The notes beneath the pieces were generated by a model that had not been told where the DNA came from, ran no database searches, and worked only from the letters and a program-made list of their open reading frames with translations. From an uncultured Pseudomonadota bacterium (GTDB lineage Bacteria > Myxococcota_A > UBA796 > CAJQPC01), in NCBI GenBank assembly GCA_913060515.1, contig CAJXRZ010000003.1, positions 115,798 to 179,797 on the forward strand: a stretch of 64,000 nt of DNA. The letters are read 5' to 3'. This document shows, in pieces, positions 17,457-25,694 of this stretch. Every line of letters starts with the position of its first letter. Position 1 is the stretch's first letter. The position numbers and the translations under genes were made by a program.

Positions 17457-18533
17457 TTAGCGCTTTGCCTGGGATGCGACCTGGGAGAGCAGGTCCTCGT
17501 AGCGTTTCCAAACGGCAGGCCACGCGTAGTGCGATGCCACGTAGTCACGGCCCTCAGCGCCGAGCTTCTTGACCAGCTCGGGCTCCTCGATCAGACGCTG
17601 CATCTGGTCCCGCATCTGCTCCACTTGCCCCGCCTGGAAGGGCAAGCCGATTCCGCCGGTGGCCTCACGGATGGCGGGCTGCTCCGACCAAACCACCGGC
17701 TTGGCGCAGGCCATCCCTTCGATAGCCGTAAAGCCAAAGCCCTCCTGCATCAGGGTGGGGAACAGGACCACATCGGCGCGCTGGTAGAAGGGCGCGATGG
17801 CCGGCACGTCGGTGTTGAAAGTCACCGACAGACCATGGCTTTGCACCTTGAGCTGGTCCAAGAAGACCGGGTCCACTACGGCACCGACGATGTCCAAGCT
17901 GCTGCGCTGCTTCAGGCGCTTGGGCAGACGCGCAAAGGCATCAATGGCCAAGTGCTGGCCTTTCCCCGGCAGAATTCGCGAGGGATAGGTAAAGCGCAAC
18001 CCACCCTCGGGAGGTGGGGTTTCGCTGGGCTGGAAGCGCTGCAGATCCACGCCGTTGTGAATGACCTGGATGCGCTCGGCGGGAACACCGACCTCGACCA
18101 GGCGCTCCATGCTGGCCTGTGAGACCGTGACGACAGCCTTGAGGCGGCGGCTCTTGAAGCGGTAGAAGAGCTCCCTGGCCCGGGTGCCAGCGTCCCGCCT
18201 GTCAATGCCGAAGTTCAGGTCATGCACGATGCAGACCGCGGGGGCCCCCAACGCCGGAACCTCGATGCTGTTGGCCAAGACCACATCCGGCTTAAAACGC
18301 CGAGACTCGCGCATGGCAGCCCACCAGAGCGCTTGCCAGGACTGCCGCCTTCCCAAACCACGTAGGTCCACCGCGACGGCGTCCTCTGGGACCAGCGAGC
18401 GGTCCCTTGTGAAGCCCACCACCAAGCGCACAGCATGGTGCTTCTGAGCCTGTTCGGCGAGGCTCTGGAACACGGTCTCTGTGCCAGAGCGCACGTCGGG
18501 GGGGTAGCGTCGGGCGACCAAGAGCAGCTTCAT
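17457..18533 (-). CDS. GT4-family glycosyltransferase (GT-B fold)
   Basis: This 358-residue protein has the usual GT4 length. The N-terminal Rossmann start is MKLLLVARRYPPDVRSGTE. The acceptor half is followed by HNGVDLQRFQP, the ILPGKGQHLAIDAFARLP donor-binding region and the E-x7-E motif EGFGFTAIEGMACAKPV near residue 270. It is a retaining transferase using a nucleotide sugar at the cytoplasmic face. The gene sits between the methyltransferase and LETM1-like genes with 27 and 21 bp gaps, so it belongs to the same transcription unit. The sugar and acceptor are unknown; a lipid-linked acceptor fits the neighbouring acyltransferase and phosphohydrolase genes. Confidence 0.87.
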   Translation of the reverse strand: MKLLLVARRYPPDVRSGTETVFQSLAEQAQKHHAVRLVVGFTRDRSLVPEDAVAVDLRGLGRRQSWQALWWAAMRESRRFKPDVVLANSIEVPALGAPAVCIVHDLNFGIDRRDAGTRARELFYRFKSRRLKAVVTVSQASMERLVEVGVPAERIQVIHNGVDLQRFQPSETPPPEGGLRFTYPSRILPGKGQHLAIDAFARLPKRLKQRSSLDIVGAVVDPVFLDQLKVQSHGLSVTFNTDVPAIAPFYQRADVVLFPTLMQEGFGFTAIEGMACAKPVVWSEQPAIREATGGIGLPFQAGQVEQMRDQMQRLIEEPELVKKLGAEGRDYVASHYAWPAVWKRYEDLLSQVASQAKR

Positions 18534-18560
18534 GCCTGATCCCTATCCTGCGGTTCAGAG

Positions 18561-19289
18561 TCAGTCAGTCAGCTTGGCCAGGATCAGCAAGCCACCGTGT
18601 ACTTCGGCCAGCTCTCCGGGATCCACCAGCTCAAAACCAGCCTCCTCCAAGAGCCGCTCATAGAGGGCATAGGGATGTGCCTGGAGCTGGTGTACGTCGT
18701 GAACTTGGTGGATCTCACCGTTGGCCTCTCGAAGCAAGAAGCTGAAGTCCACGCGAAAGGCGCCTTGGGCGTCTGGCTCGTGGTGCCACTCCAGAAAGCG
18801 CGCGCTGCGCCCGTCCGGTGAGTCTCCCCCACCCTGCGCAATGCCGGGCTGAACGGTCTCCAGCACCGCGTCGGGCACCAGCAGCAAGGCCCCACCCGGT
18901 GAGAGGTGCCGCTTGGCCGTCTGAATGGCGGCCTCGATGTCCTCGGGCGTGAGCAGGTACATCAGCACGTCGTGGATCAGCACGGCGTCGAAGCGCCGGT
19001 CCAGGTTGAGCGTGCGCAGATCGCCGCACACATGCTCCCGACCTGGACAGAGCGCGCGACTGACTTCCAGCATCTCCGGCCGAATGTCGTTGAGCACCAG
19101 CTCGATCTGCTCGGGTACGTGGGAGCCCAGGTGCCCCGTCGCGCTGCCCAACTCCAGAAAGCTCTTGAGAGGACGGGTCAGCCCTTGCTGCATCACGCCC
19201 ATGAGCAGGACCGCCAGCTCGTCGTAGTCCTGGGGTGGGGAAAGCACCGGCCACCACGAGGCCAGTGAGGTGTAGGCCTGCTCAGACAT
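18561..19289 (-). CDS. Class I SAM-dependent methyltransferase
   Basis: This 242-residue protein has motif I FLELGSATGHLGSH (about 45), an acidic post-I residue in VLNDIRPEMLEVSRAL, motif III-like DRRFDAVLIHDVLMYL and LSPGGALLLVPDAV. These define a Rossmann-type methyltransferase. A GTG at 19292 directly precedes the ATG; ATG is preferred because GGAG lies 5 nt upstream. The acceptor substrate is not predictable. Position between the phosphodiesterase and GT4 genes suggests methylation of a glycan or lipid intermediate. Confidence 0.85.
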   Translation of the reverse strand: MSEQAYTSLASWWPVLSPPQDYDELAVLLMGVMQQGLTRPLKSFLELGSATGHLGSHVPEQIELVLNDIRPEMLEVSRALCPGREHVCGDLRTLNLDRRFDAVLIHDVLMYLLTPEDIEAAIQTAKRHLSPGGALLLVPDAVLETVQPGIAQGGGDSPDGRSARFLEWHHEPDAQGAFRVDFSFLLREANGEIHQVHDVHQLQAHPYALYERLLEEAGFELVDPGELAEVHGGLLILAKLTD

Positions 19290-19304
19290 CACAACTCCAT
19301 TGCG

Positions 19305-21047
19305 CTAGTCGAAGTAGCCCAGGGCTCTGAGGGCGGCCTCGTCTACACCGGATTCCCCGCTGCCCCACTCCAGTCCCTGCACCAGGGTGTCCCGGCTGGC
19401 CGGTCCGCGCAGCTGAGAGCCCAGCAGGATCTCACCGAGCAGGTCTTCGGCAGGCGCGATGCCCATCAAGGCCTGAAGGGTCGGTCCCACATCCAACATC
19501 TGGACCTGGCCCATGTCCTTGCCCACCGGCACATCTGGGCCCATCGCCATGAACACACCCGCGGGATCGTGGTCGCCCGTAAAGGGCTCATCTTCGACCA
19601 TCACGTAGTCGGAGAGCGGCTCCCCGCCGGCCCGACCTCGGGCCACACGCTCGGGGTCCGGAGACTCGTCGGCCAACACCAGACCCAGGGTGTCACTGGA
19701 GCCTGGCAAGAGCTCCCAAGTGTAGAGGGGCAGCCCTGCGTCGTCGATCAGCAGGGCCAGCTGACGCTCCAAATCGCTCAAGGAGGCCTGCTCGGCGGTC
19801 ACGCTCAGACGGATGCCCAAGCGGCTGACCTGCACGGGCCCCAGCTCCGCGTCGAGACGCGCCTTGAGCCGGTCCGTCAAGGGCACGAGCTGAAGCTGCT
19901 CATCGGGCATGGCTTTGAAGCCGTGGTCGCTCAGGATCACCACCGTGGTCTCCGGCCCCAGGCGCTCCAGCACCTCGCCCAGGATGCTGTCGGCCTGCCG
20001 GTAGGCGTCGGTCAGGGAGTCGCCGTAGGCCATGGACTTCTCGTAGTCCACGTCCTCGAAGGACTCCGGCTGGTGGTACTTCCAGAAGCGGTGGGCCAAG
20101 CCGTCCGTGGCAAACCACGTGAAGGTGGCCAAGTCGGGGTTGTAGGCATTCAAGCTGTGAATGAACACATCCCGGTCGATCTGGCCTCGCAGGCGGTGCA
20201 AGGCTGCAAAGCGTGCGTCGTCGTCAGGGTGTTCCATGCGCTCCCGGATCTTCCAGCGCATGGCTTCCCACAGAGTCCCGACCCTGAGCCCATGGGGGAT
20301 GCCGGCCAGGGCGAGCTGAAGCCCGCTCCGTCGCGCGGCCACGTTCTTGCGCTTCAGGCGGTTGGAGAGCTCCAGCTCCTTGACGAAGCTGAGCTCGCTG
20401 GGCCAAGTCTCCGGTCCCGGCGCGAGCCAGGCGGGCACGATGAAGCCGTCCACAGGCCGAGGCGGGTAGCTGACCAGCCACTTGTAGATGCCGATGCGGT
20501 AGCCCTCGGCCTCGGCCACGTCCCAGAGGCGCGGCACCTTGGCGGCCGTTGCCTGGACATGGAAGCCTCGAATCCCATGGTCCTCTGGCGGCTTTCCGCT
20601 GGCCATCGTGGTCCAAAGCAGCGGACTGAACATCGGGTCCATGCTCTGGAGCACCGCGTGGCTGCCCTGCTCCTTGACCTGTGCGAAGGCGGGCAACTCC
20701 CCGTCGGCGATGCGCGCGTCCAGGATCTCGAAGGTGGCGCCGTCTACCCCGAAGACCATCATCTTGACCGGGGCCTGCTCGGGAATGGGCCGCAGGACCA
20801 GGGCAAGGCTCCAGAGAGGCAGAAGCACCAGGGCGAAAGCCAACTTCCCAGAAGCGCTCCGAGCGAAAAGCTGTGCGGGGAGAGCGAGCAGAAGGCTTGG
20901 CACGAGCACGGCCAACCCCAAGTACAAGACCGGTCGGTCCAGGAACCAGGGGTTCACCCACACCGCCCACGAGGCCAGACCGAGCCCAGGGAGGGCTCCG
21001 AGCAGAGCGGCGAGGACCGCGGCGCGTTTCAGACTCGCTGACTTCAC
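19305..21047 (-). CDS. Membrane-anchored type I phosphodiesterase / AP-superfamily hydrolase
   Basis: This 580-residue protein has about three N-terminal TM helices (to about 92). An extracytoplasmic alkaline-phosphatase-superfamily domain of phosphodiesterase/nucleotide-pyrophosphatase type follows. Metal-site motifs are MMVFGVDGATFEIL (about 98), the nucleophile region SPLLWTTMASGKPPEDHGI and VVILSDHGFKAMP. A further metal His pair is probable in FTGDHDPAGVF. The start is GTG, overlapping the acyltransferase stop (GTGA). The C-terminus ends LRALGYFD, a motif shared with three other hydrolases in this window. It presumably cleaves or transfers a phosphodiester on an envelope molecule. Confidence 0.85.
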   Translation of the reverse strand: MKSASLKRAAVLAALLGALPGLGLASWAVWVNPWFLDRPVLYLGLAVLVPSLLLALPAQLFARSASGKLAFALVLLPLWSLALVLRPIPEQAPVKMMVFGVDGATFEILDARIADGELPAFAQVKEQGSHAVLQSMDPMFSPLLWTTMASGKPPEDHGIRGFHVQATAAKVPRLWDVAEAEGYRIGIYKWLVSYPPRPVDGFIVPAWLAPGPETWPSELSFVKELELSNRLKRKNVAARRSGLQLALAGIPHGLRVGTLWEAMRWKIRERMEHPDDDARFAALHRLRGQIDRDVFIHSLNAYNPDLATFTWFATDGLAHRFWKYHQPESFEDVDYEKSMAYGDSLTDAYRQADSILGEVLERLGPETTVVILSDHGFKAMPDEQLQLVPLTDRLKARLDAELGPVQVSRLGIRLSVTAEQASLSDLERQLALLIDDAGLPLYTWELLPGSSDTLGLVLADESPDPERVARGRAGGEPLSDYVMVEDEPFTGDHDPAGVFMAMGPDVPVGKDMGQVQMLDVGPTLQALMGIAPAEDLLGEILLGSQLRGPASRDTLVQGLEWGSGESGVDEAALRALGYFD

Positions 21048-21970
21048 AGGGGCTCCAAGAATCGACCCGGCTGGAACTCATCCCAGAAGTGCCAGTCTCC
21101 TGGCCAAGTGTGCAGGCAACGGCCCAGAAAGGCAGCGATTTCGTCGGCACCCTGCTCCAACACCTGGGCGGTGGGCAGGCTGCGGTCAATGGCGATCTCT
21201 GGGCCGACCTCGGAGACCCAGCGTCCTTCTTCCCGGTGGGTGACCAGGGTCAGCAGCGGGGCGCCCGACTTGAGCGCCAGAAATACGCCACCGACTGGGA
21301 TGCGCATGCGCTGCCCCAAGACCGGTCGAATCAGGCGTCGGCCCAGCTCTTTTCCGCCACCGGTCCCATCGCAGGCGCTCAGGATGACCTCGTTGGCGCG
21401 CAGGGCTCTCAAGACGGGCCGAAGGTAGCTGGCTCCGTCCTGAATACGCCCGGGAATGTCCTGCTCCAAGGTCGATCTGAGCGCCGAGACCCGCTGGCCC
21501 TCTTCGGAGAGTTCGCCTTCAACGCCTCCACCCCCGACCTGGACCATTGGGTAGCCCCGCGCCCCGAGCTCGCACAGTGGCAGCTGAGCGGGCCCCATGT
21601 GGGGGTGCATCAAGACCACACCCTGGCCCTTCGCCAGCGCCGCGTCGACGTGCTCCACGCCGCGCATCTCGATGTAGGCGCTGCCCTCCCCCGCGGCGAT
21701 TCGCTTGAAGGTCCAGGAGATGTACTGGTCGACGAAGTGGGTCTCAAAGACCTGCCGCACCAAGGGGTCCAAGTCCCGACCTGGGAAGGCGCGGCTCATG
21801 TTCCGCCGCACGATCTGCGCTTTGCCACGCGCGCCGACGCTGGCCAGCTGGCCCAGGCGCCGGTTGGCGCGCAGCTCGGTGCCCGCGGGCAGGCGCCCAA
21901 GCAGCTCTCGGTACGGGCCCCACACCAAGCGGCGGTAGAGGTCCTTGATGGGCGACTCGCCAAAGACCAT
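21044..21970 (-). CDS. LpxL/HtrB-like lipid acyltransferase family protein, atypical active site
   Basis: This 308-residue LPLAT-superfamily protein shows an IVRRNMSRAFPGRD start as in LpxL, then GVVLMHPHMGPAQLPLCE where the H-x4-D/E catalytic box is expected. C-terminal signatures are GGGKELGRRLIRPVLG, GVFLALKSGAPLLTL and WPGDWHFWDEF. The second His of MHPHMGPAQ aligns with the catalytic His, but a Gln seems to replace the acidic partner, so activity or mechanism may differ. Family members acylate lipid A or phosphatidyl-glycans at the inner membrane. It lies 2 bp after the AP-superfamily hydrolase gene and overlaps the phosphodiesterase gene by 4 bp. Confidence 0.75.
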   Translation of the reverse strand: MVFGESPIKDLYRRLVWGPYRELLGRLPAGTELRANRRLGQLASVGARGKAQIVRRNMSRAFPGRDLDPLVRQVFETHFVDQYISWTFKRIAAGEGSAYIEMRGVEHVDAALAKGQGVVLMHPHMGPAQLPLCELGARGYPMVQVGGGGVEGELSEEGQRVSALRSTLEQDIPGRIQDGASYLRPVLRALRANEVILSACDGTGGGKELGRRLIRPVLGQRMRIPVGGVFLALKSGAPLLTLVTHREEGRWVSEVGPEIAIDRSLPTAQVLEQGADEIAAFLGRCLHTWPGDWHFWDEFQPGRFLEPL

Positions 21971-21972
21971 GC

Positions 21973-23823
21973 CTACTCCATGTACCCAAGGGCTTCGAGC
22001 ATTGCGCGCTCCTCTGGGGTCAGCTCAGCGGCGCTGCGCTCCGCGTCACCGTCCAAGAGTGCGTCGGCCTGCTGAGCGAGGGTCTGGGCTTCCATCGGGA
22101 ACTCTTGCGCCTGGTCGCGGTCGGAGACTGTACAGAGGGCACAGCCGCCTTCGGCCTCGGAGCGATACAGCGCATCGGAAAACTCAGTCGATTCCCGGCG
22201 AATAAACAAGCTGCTCGCGCTGCGCAGGCCGGCCAAGCGCAAGGTCGGCCGGTGACTGGGATCCGTCTCCCGGGCGGCCAAGTTGGCCTCGCGATCAAAG
22301 GCCAGTCCCCGAGCTTGGGTGCGGCCCTGCCAGTCGGCGGACAGGTCCAGGCCTTCCACTTCGGCAGGGGCCTCTACCCCCAAGAGCGCGTAGATCGTCG
22401 GCGCGAAATCGGAGACCTCGACCAGCCCCTCGACCTGAGTCCCAGCCGGAATCACGCCCTCAAAGCGCATGGCCGCCGGGATGTGGGTGGAGGCGTCGAA
22501 GAGGTCATCGCCGTGGTTGAACCAGACGCCTTGCTCTCCAAGGGCCTCCCCGTGGTCCGCGTTGACCAGAATCAGGGTGGACTCTCCGCGCCCCTCCACC
22601 CCTTCCAGCAAGCGACCCAACTGGGCATCGGCGAAGGCGATCTCCCCGTCGTACTGGGCGACGACGTAGTCCACATCGGTGATGCCTTGGAGGCTCTCGA
22701 CCAGGTAAGGCGCGACGTTCTGGACCTGGGCCATCGAGGGATTGCCGGGATCGCGAGGGTCGCCCTCGTAGTAGCGGGTGTCGTAGGGCGCAGGGGGCTC
22801 GTAGGGGCCGTGGGCGTCGAAGAGATGCACCCACAAGAACCAAGGTCCTTCCTGCTTGTCCAGCCAACCCAGCGCGTGGTCGACCGTGTCGTCCCCTTTG
22901 CGCTCCAGGACCTGGTGCGGGTTGAAGCGCCGCACCAGCCCGGCCTGCAAACGGCCCGGCAGAGAACGGTCCCACCCTGGCACCACCGAGTAGTCATCGT
23001 CGTAGGTGGAGAAGCCCTGGGAGAAGCCGTACTTTCCATCCAGCACGTAGGCGCTCACGAAGGCCCCTGTCGCGTAGCCTTCGGCCTTCAAGGTGCTCGC
23101 AATGGTCGGCCTGTCGGCAGGCATCGGGATGCCGTTGAGCAGGGTGTCGTGAGACCAAGTGCCCGAACCGGTGTGCAGGCTGGTGTGCGAAGGCCCGGTC
23201 ACGGCGATGGGTGCGATGGCGGCTTTGAAGAGCACGCCCTCACTGGCCATCGCGTCAAAGGCAGGGCTCGTGTCCCGCTCGTAGCCGTAGGCCCCCATGT
23301 GGTCCGCGCGGGTTGTATCCAAGGTCACGATGAGCAAATTGGGTGCAGAGGCGGCCGCCCCCCGATCGCCCGACCCTTGGGCCCCCGGGTTGTAGTGGGT
23401 AGCAGCAGCAAATGGAAGGGCTGCGAGGCCGGCCCATCCAAGGCTTGGAAGGCGCCGAAGCGCCAAGATTGCCAACACGGTCACCGCGAGCAACGCCAAG
23501 GCCGCGAGCACCGATCCGCTGTACCAAGGTGGGGCTTGAAAAGGGGGTGGGTCGGTGACCACTGCCAGCACCCCGCTGCAGAGGCCCCAGCCGACCGCGC
23601 CAAGCCCGATGCCAGCGGCCACTGTGCGCCCCTTTGCGAGGAGCCCAAAGGGGGCGGAGAGCGCCGCAACCGCGAGCGCTGTCAGCACGAGCAGCGCGCC
23701 GGGATCCGGGAGCCAGAGGCGACCCAGCCAGGCCACTCCCATGGCCTCGCCGAACCCCAAGAGCGAACCCACGCCAGCCGCGCCGAGCAGGGGATGAAAC
23801 AGGGTGCCAGTTTCGGACTTCAT
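21973..23823 (-). CDS. Membrane sulfatase-fold (AP-superfamily) hydrolase/transferase with Thr nucleophile
   Basis: This 616-residue protein has five N-terminal TM helices (to about 150) followed by a sulfatase-fold domain. Metal ligands lie in LLIVTLDTTRADHMGAYGY and LILVNADHGEALGEQG. The nucleophile region reads VTGPSHTSLHTG: Thr replaces the Cys or Ser that becomes formylglycine, so a true sulfatase is unlikely. LtaS- and EptA-type phospho-transferases use Thr at this position. HLFDAHGPYEPP is the second conserved block. The protein ends LEALGYME. It is the first gene of the eight-gene minus-strand run and is divergent from the coiled-coil/barrel gene across 101 bp. Confidence 0.85.
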   Translation of the reverse strand: MKSETGTLFHPLLGAAGVGSLLGFGEAMGVAWLGRLWLPDPGALLVLTALAVAALSAPFGLLAKGRTVAAGIGLGAVGWGLCSGVLAVVTDPPPFQAPPWYSGSVLAALALLAVTVLAILALRRLPSLGWAGLAALPFAAATHYNPGAQGSGDRGAAASAPNLLIVTLDTTRADHMGAYGYERDTSPAFDAMASEGVLFKAAIAPIAVTGPSHTSLHTGSGTWSHDTLLNGIPMPADRPTIASTLKAEGYATGAFVSAYVLDGKYGFSQGFSTYDDDYSVVPGWDRSLPGRLQAGLVRRFNPHQVLERKGDDTVDHALGWLDKQEGPWFLWVHLFDAHGPYEPPAPYDTRYYEGDPRDPGNPSMAQVQNVAPYLVESLQGITDVDYVVAQYDGEIAFADAQLGRLLEGVEGRGESTLILVNADHGEALGEQGVWFNHGDDLFDASTHIPAAMRFEGVIPAGTQVEGLVEVSDFAPTIYALLGVEAPAEVEGLDLSADWQGRTQARGLAFDREANLAARETDPSHRPTLRLAGLRSASSLFIRRESTEFSDALYRSEAEGGCALCTVSDRDQAQEFPMEAQTLAQQADALLDGDAERSAAELTPEERAMLEALGYME

Positions 23824-23924
23824 AGGGTCCCATTAGCGCACCCTCAGAGGATCGTGCTTGCAAATCGGGGACGTTGCTGGCAACTTCCCGCGTTGCCCCG
23901 GAAGGCTTTCCAGGGAGGAGACCC

Positions 23925-25694
23925 ATGTACCGTCGACTGGCCCGCCAACTGACCCCCATGATCCTGCTCGGAGTGGCCGCACTGGCCCCCTCGGTCGCAT
24001 CTGCGCAAGAGGTGGCTGTCGCCCCCTTCTTGCCCAAGGCCGGACTGGATCAAAAGGTCGCGAATAACGTCACTTCTCTGGTCGCCAGCGAGCTGGACTT
24101 TATGTCCGACTTCGACGGCGCAAACCAGCTCGAAGCCAAGCCCAAGAGCTTGACCTTGTCCTGCCTGAACAAGGCCTCGTGCCTCAAGGCCATCGGTCGG
24201 ACGGCCGGCGCGGACTTTGTTGTGGCTGGATCAATCGCCCCAGCCGGCGATGAGTACGAGGTCTACATGGTGCTGCTCGATGTGGGCAAGGGCACCTACG
24301 TGCGCAAGGTCACCGCCAAGGTCGATGGCTCCCCCAGCGGCATGGCTGACAGCATGGGCGCCCACGTCTCCGAGCTGGTAACGGGCCAAGGCCCGGGCAA
24401 GCAGGAAGACTCGGTCGTTGAAGTGGACGACTTCGACATGTTCGACGAGGACGATCTGGACGAGTTCGACTTTGGCGGAGACGACGGCCCCGACGAGAAC
24501 CGCTTGGGAACCCCAGGCAACTCTGAGCGCAGCCTCGACGACTTCGAGGACGAGCCCGACGACTGGGAGCTGGAGCAGCAGCGCGAAGACGAGGCCCGCC
24601 GCGAGCGCGAGGCCGCCGCCGCCCGCAAGCGCGAGGAAGAGGACCGCCTGGAGCGCGAGCGCCAAGCCGAAGCCCAGCGCCGCAAGGACGAGGAGCGCCG
24701 TCGCCGCGAGGAGCTCGCCCGCAAGGAAGCAGACGAGCGCGCAGCCGCCGATCGCGCCCGACGTGAGCGTGAGGCCCGAGAAGAAGAAGAGCGCGTTGCA
24801 GCCGAGCGTGCCCGTCAACGCGAAGCGGACGACCGTGCCCGCCGTGAGGCCGAGGCCGCACGCGAAGACGACTTCGATGACATCTCCTTCGGCTCGGTCG
24901 ACCCCGACGACATCGAAGTCGAGATCGACGACATCAACTTCGGGGACGCCTCCTCGGAGATCGTGGTCCTGGATGATGACCCCATCGACTACAATGACCT
25001 GGACGACATCGACTTTGACTCTCTGGACGACCCCGATCCACGAGACAGCCGAGACAGCCGGGACTCAAGGAACAGCTCTCGTGATGACCGGGATGACCGG
25101 GACGACCGGGACAGTCGCGACAGGGACCGCGACTCCCAAGACCGTCTCGCGGATCTGGACGGCCCCTCCAGCGAGGTCAACATTCGTGGCGCCCGCGGCG
25201 AGAACGACCCGCGCTTCGGCATCACCCTCCGAGGCGGGTACTCCAAGTTCCAGACCTTCGACTTCGTGACCTACGGCGCGGAACTCTCCATCCCCGTCGG
25301 CGAGGTCTTCTTCCTCGGCATTGGCCTGGAGGGCTACTCCACCCAGCGGGACGTGCCACCCAAGCTGCAAGAGGAGCAAGGCCGCCCACCTGAGGAGTGG
25401 AACACCATCGCGCCCTTCAACTTCGGCGTGAAGTACCAGCCCACAAACCGCCCGTTCCGCCCCTACATCGGCGGGGATGTGACGGTCACGCCCTACACCT
25501 TCGAGAAGTTCCGCATGGCGCCAGGCCTGCGTGCACGTGGCGGATTCGACTACATGTTCACGGACGCCTTTGGTGTGAACCTGAACCTGGCCGCAGGCTT
25601 CTGGTACGGCTCCGAGTTCGAGATTGTGCAGAAGGACCTGCAGCCTCTGGGCGGAGTTCCATCCGTGTCCCTGGGCACCACAATCCTCTTCTGA
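23925..25694 (+). CDS. Envelope protein: signal peptide, CsgG/LpoB-like domain, charged coiled coil, C-terminal beta-barrel
   Basis: This protein has 589 residues. The start was set by SD GGGAGGAG at 23913-23920, and the signal MYRRLARQLTPMILL ends in SVASAQE. Residues about 25-150 resemble periplasmic 'agent of response' domains (AVAPFLPKAGLDQKVANNV, CLKAIGRTAGADFVVAGSI). An acidic stretch follows, then a long Arg/Glu coiled coil (about 190-310) and a second acidic block. A low-complexity Arg/Asp/Ser tract (about 365-415) precedes a C-terminal barrel (FGITLRGGYSKFQ to SLGTTILF). It probably spans periplasm and outer membrane, as in gliding or adhesion machinery of Myxococcota; that comparison is inference. 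It is coupled to the next gene by TGATG. Confidence 0.7.
   Translation: MYRRLARQLTPMILLGVAALAPSVASAQEVAVAPFLPKAGLDQKVANNVTSLVASELDFMSDFDGANQLEAKPKSLTLSCLNKASCLKAIGRTAGADFVVAGSIAPAGDEYEVYMVLLDVGKGTYVRKVTAKVDGSPSGMADSMGAHVSELVTGQGPGKQEDSVVEVDDFDMFDEDDLDEFDFGGDDGPDENRLGTPGNSERSLDDFEDEPDDWELEQQREDEARREREAAAARKREEEDRLERERQAEAQRRKDEERRRREELARKEADERAAADRARREREAREEEERVAAERARQREADDRARREAEAAREDDFDDISFGSVDPDDIEVEIDDINFGDASSEIVVLDDDPIDYNDLDDIDFDSLDDPDPRDSRDSRDSRNSSRDDRDDRDDRDSRDRDRDSQDRLADLDGPSSEVNIRGARGENDPRFGITLRGGYSKFQTFDFVTYGAELSIPVGEVFFLGIGLEGYSTQRDVPPKLQEEQGRPPEEWNTIAPFNFGVKYQPTNRPFRPYIGGDVTVTPYTFEKFRMAPGLRARGGFDYMFTDAFGVNLNLAAGFWYGSEFEIVQKDLQPLGGVPSVSLGTTILF

Noticed and set aside
21973..23823. 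Annotation as arylsulfatase
   Set aside because: The Cys/Ser-x-Pro-x-Arg formylglycine motif is absent; TGPSH is present instead.
23874..23924. Upstream ATG start for the coiled-coil/barrel gene
   Set aside because: It lacks an RBS and hides the signal peptide; the ATG at 23925 has GGGAGGAG directly upstream.
22105..23952. A 615-codon plus-strand open frame
   Set aside because: It is antisense to the sulfatase-fold gene, whose metal-binding motifs are clear.
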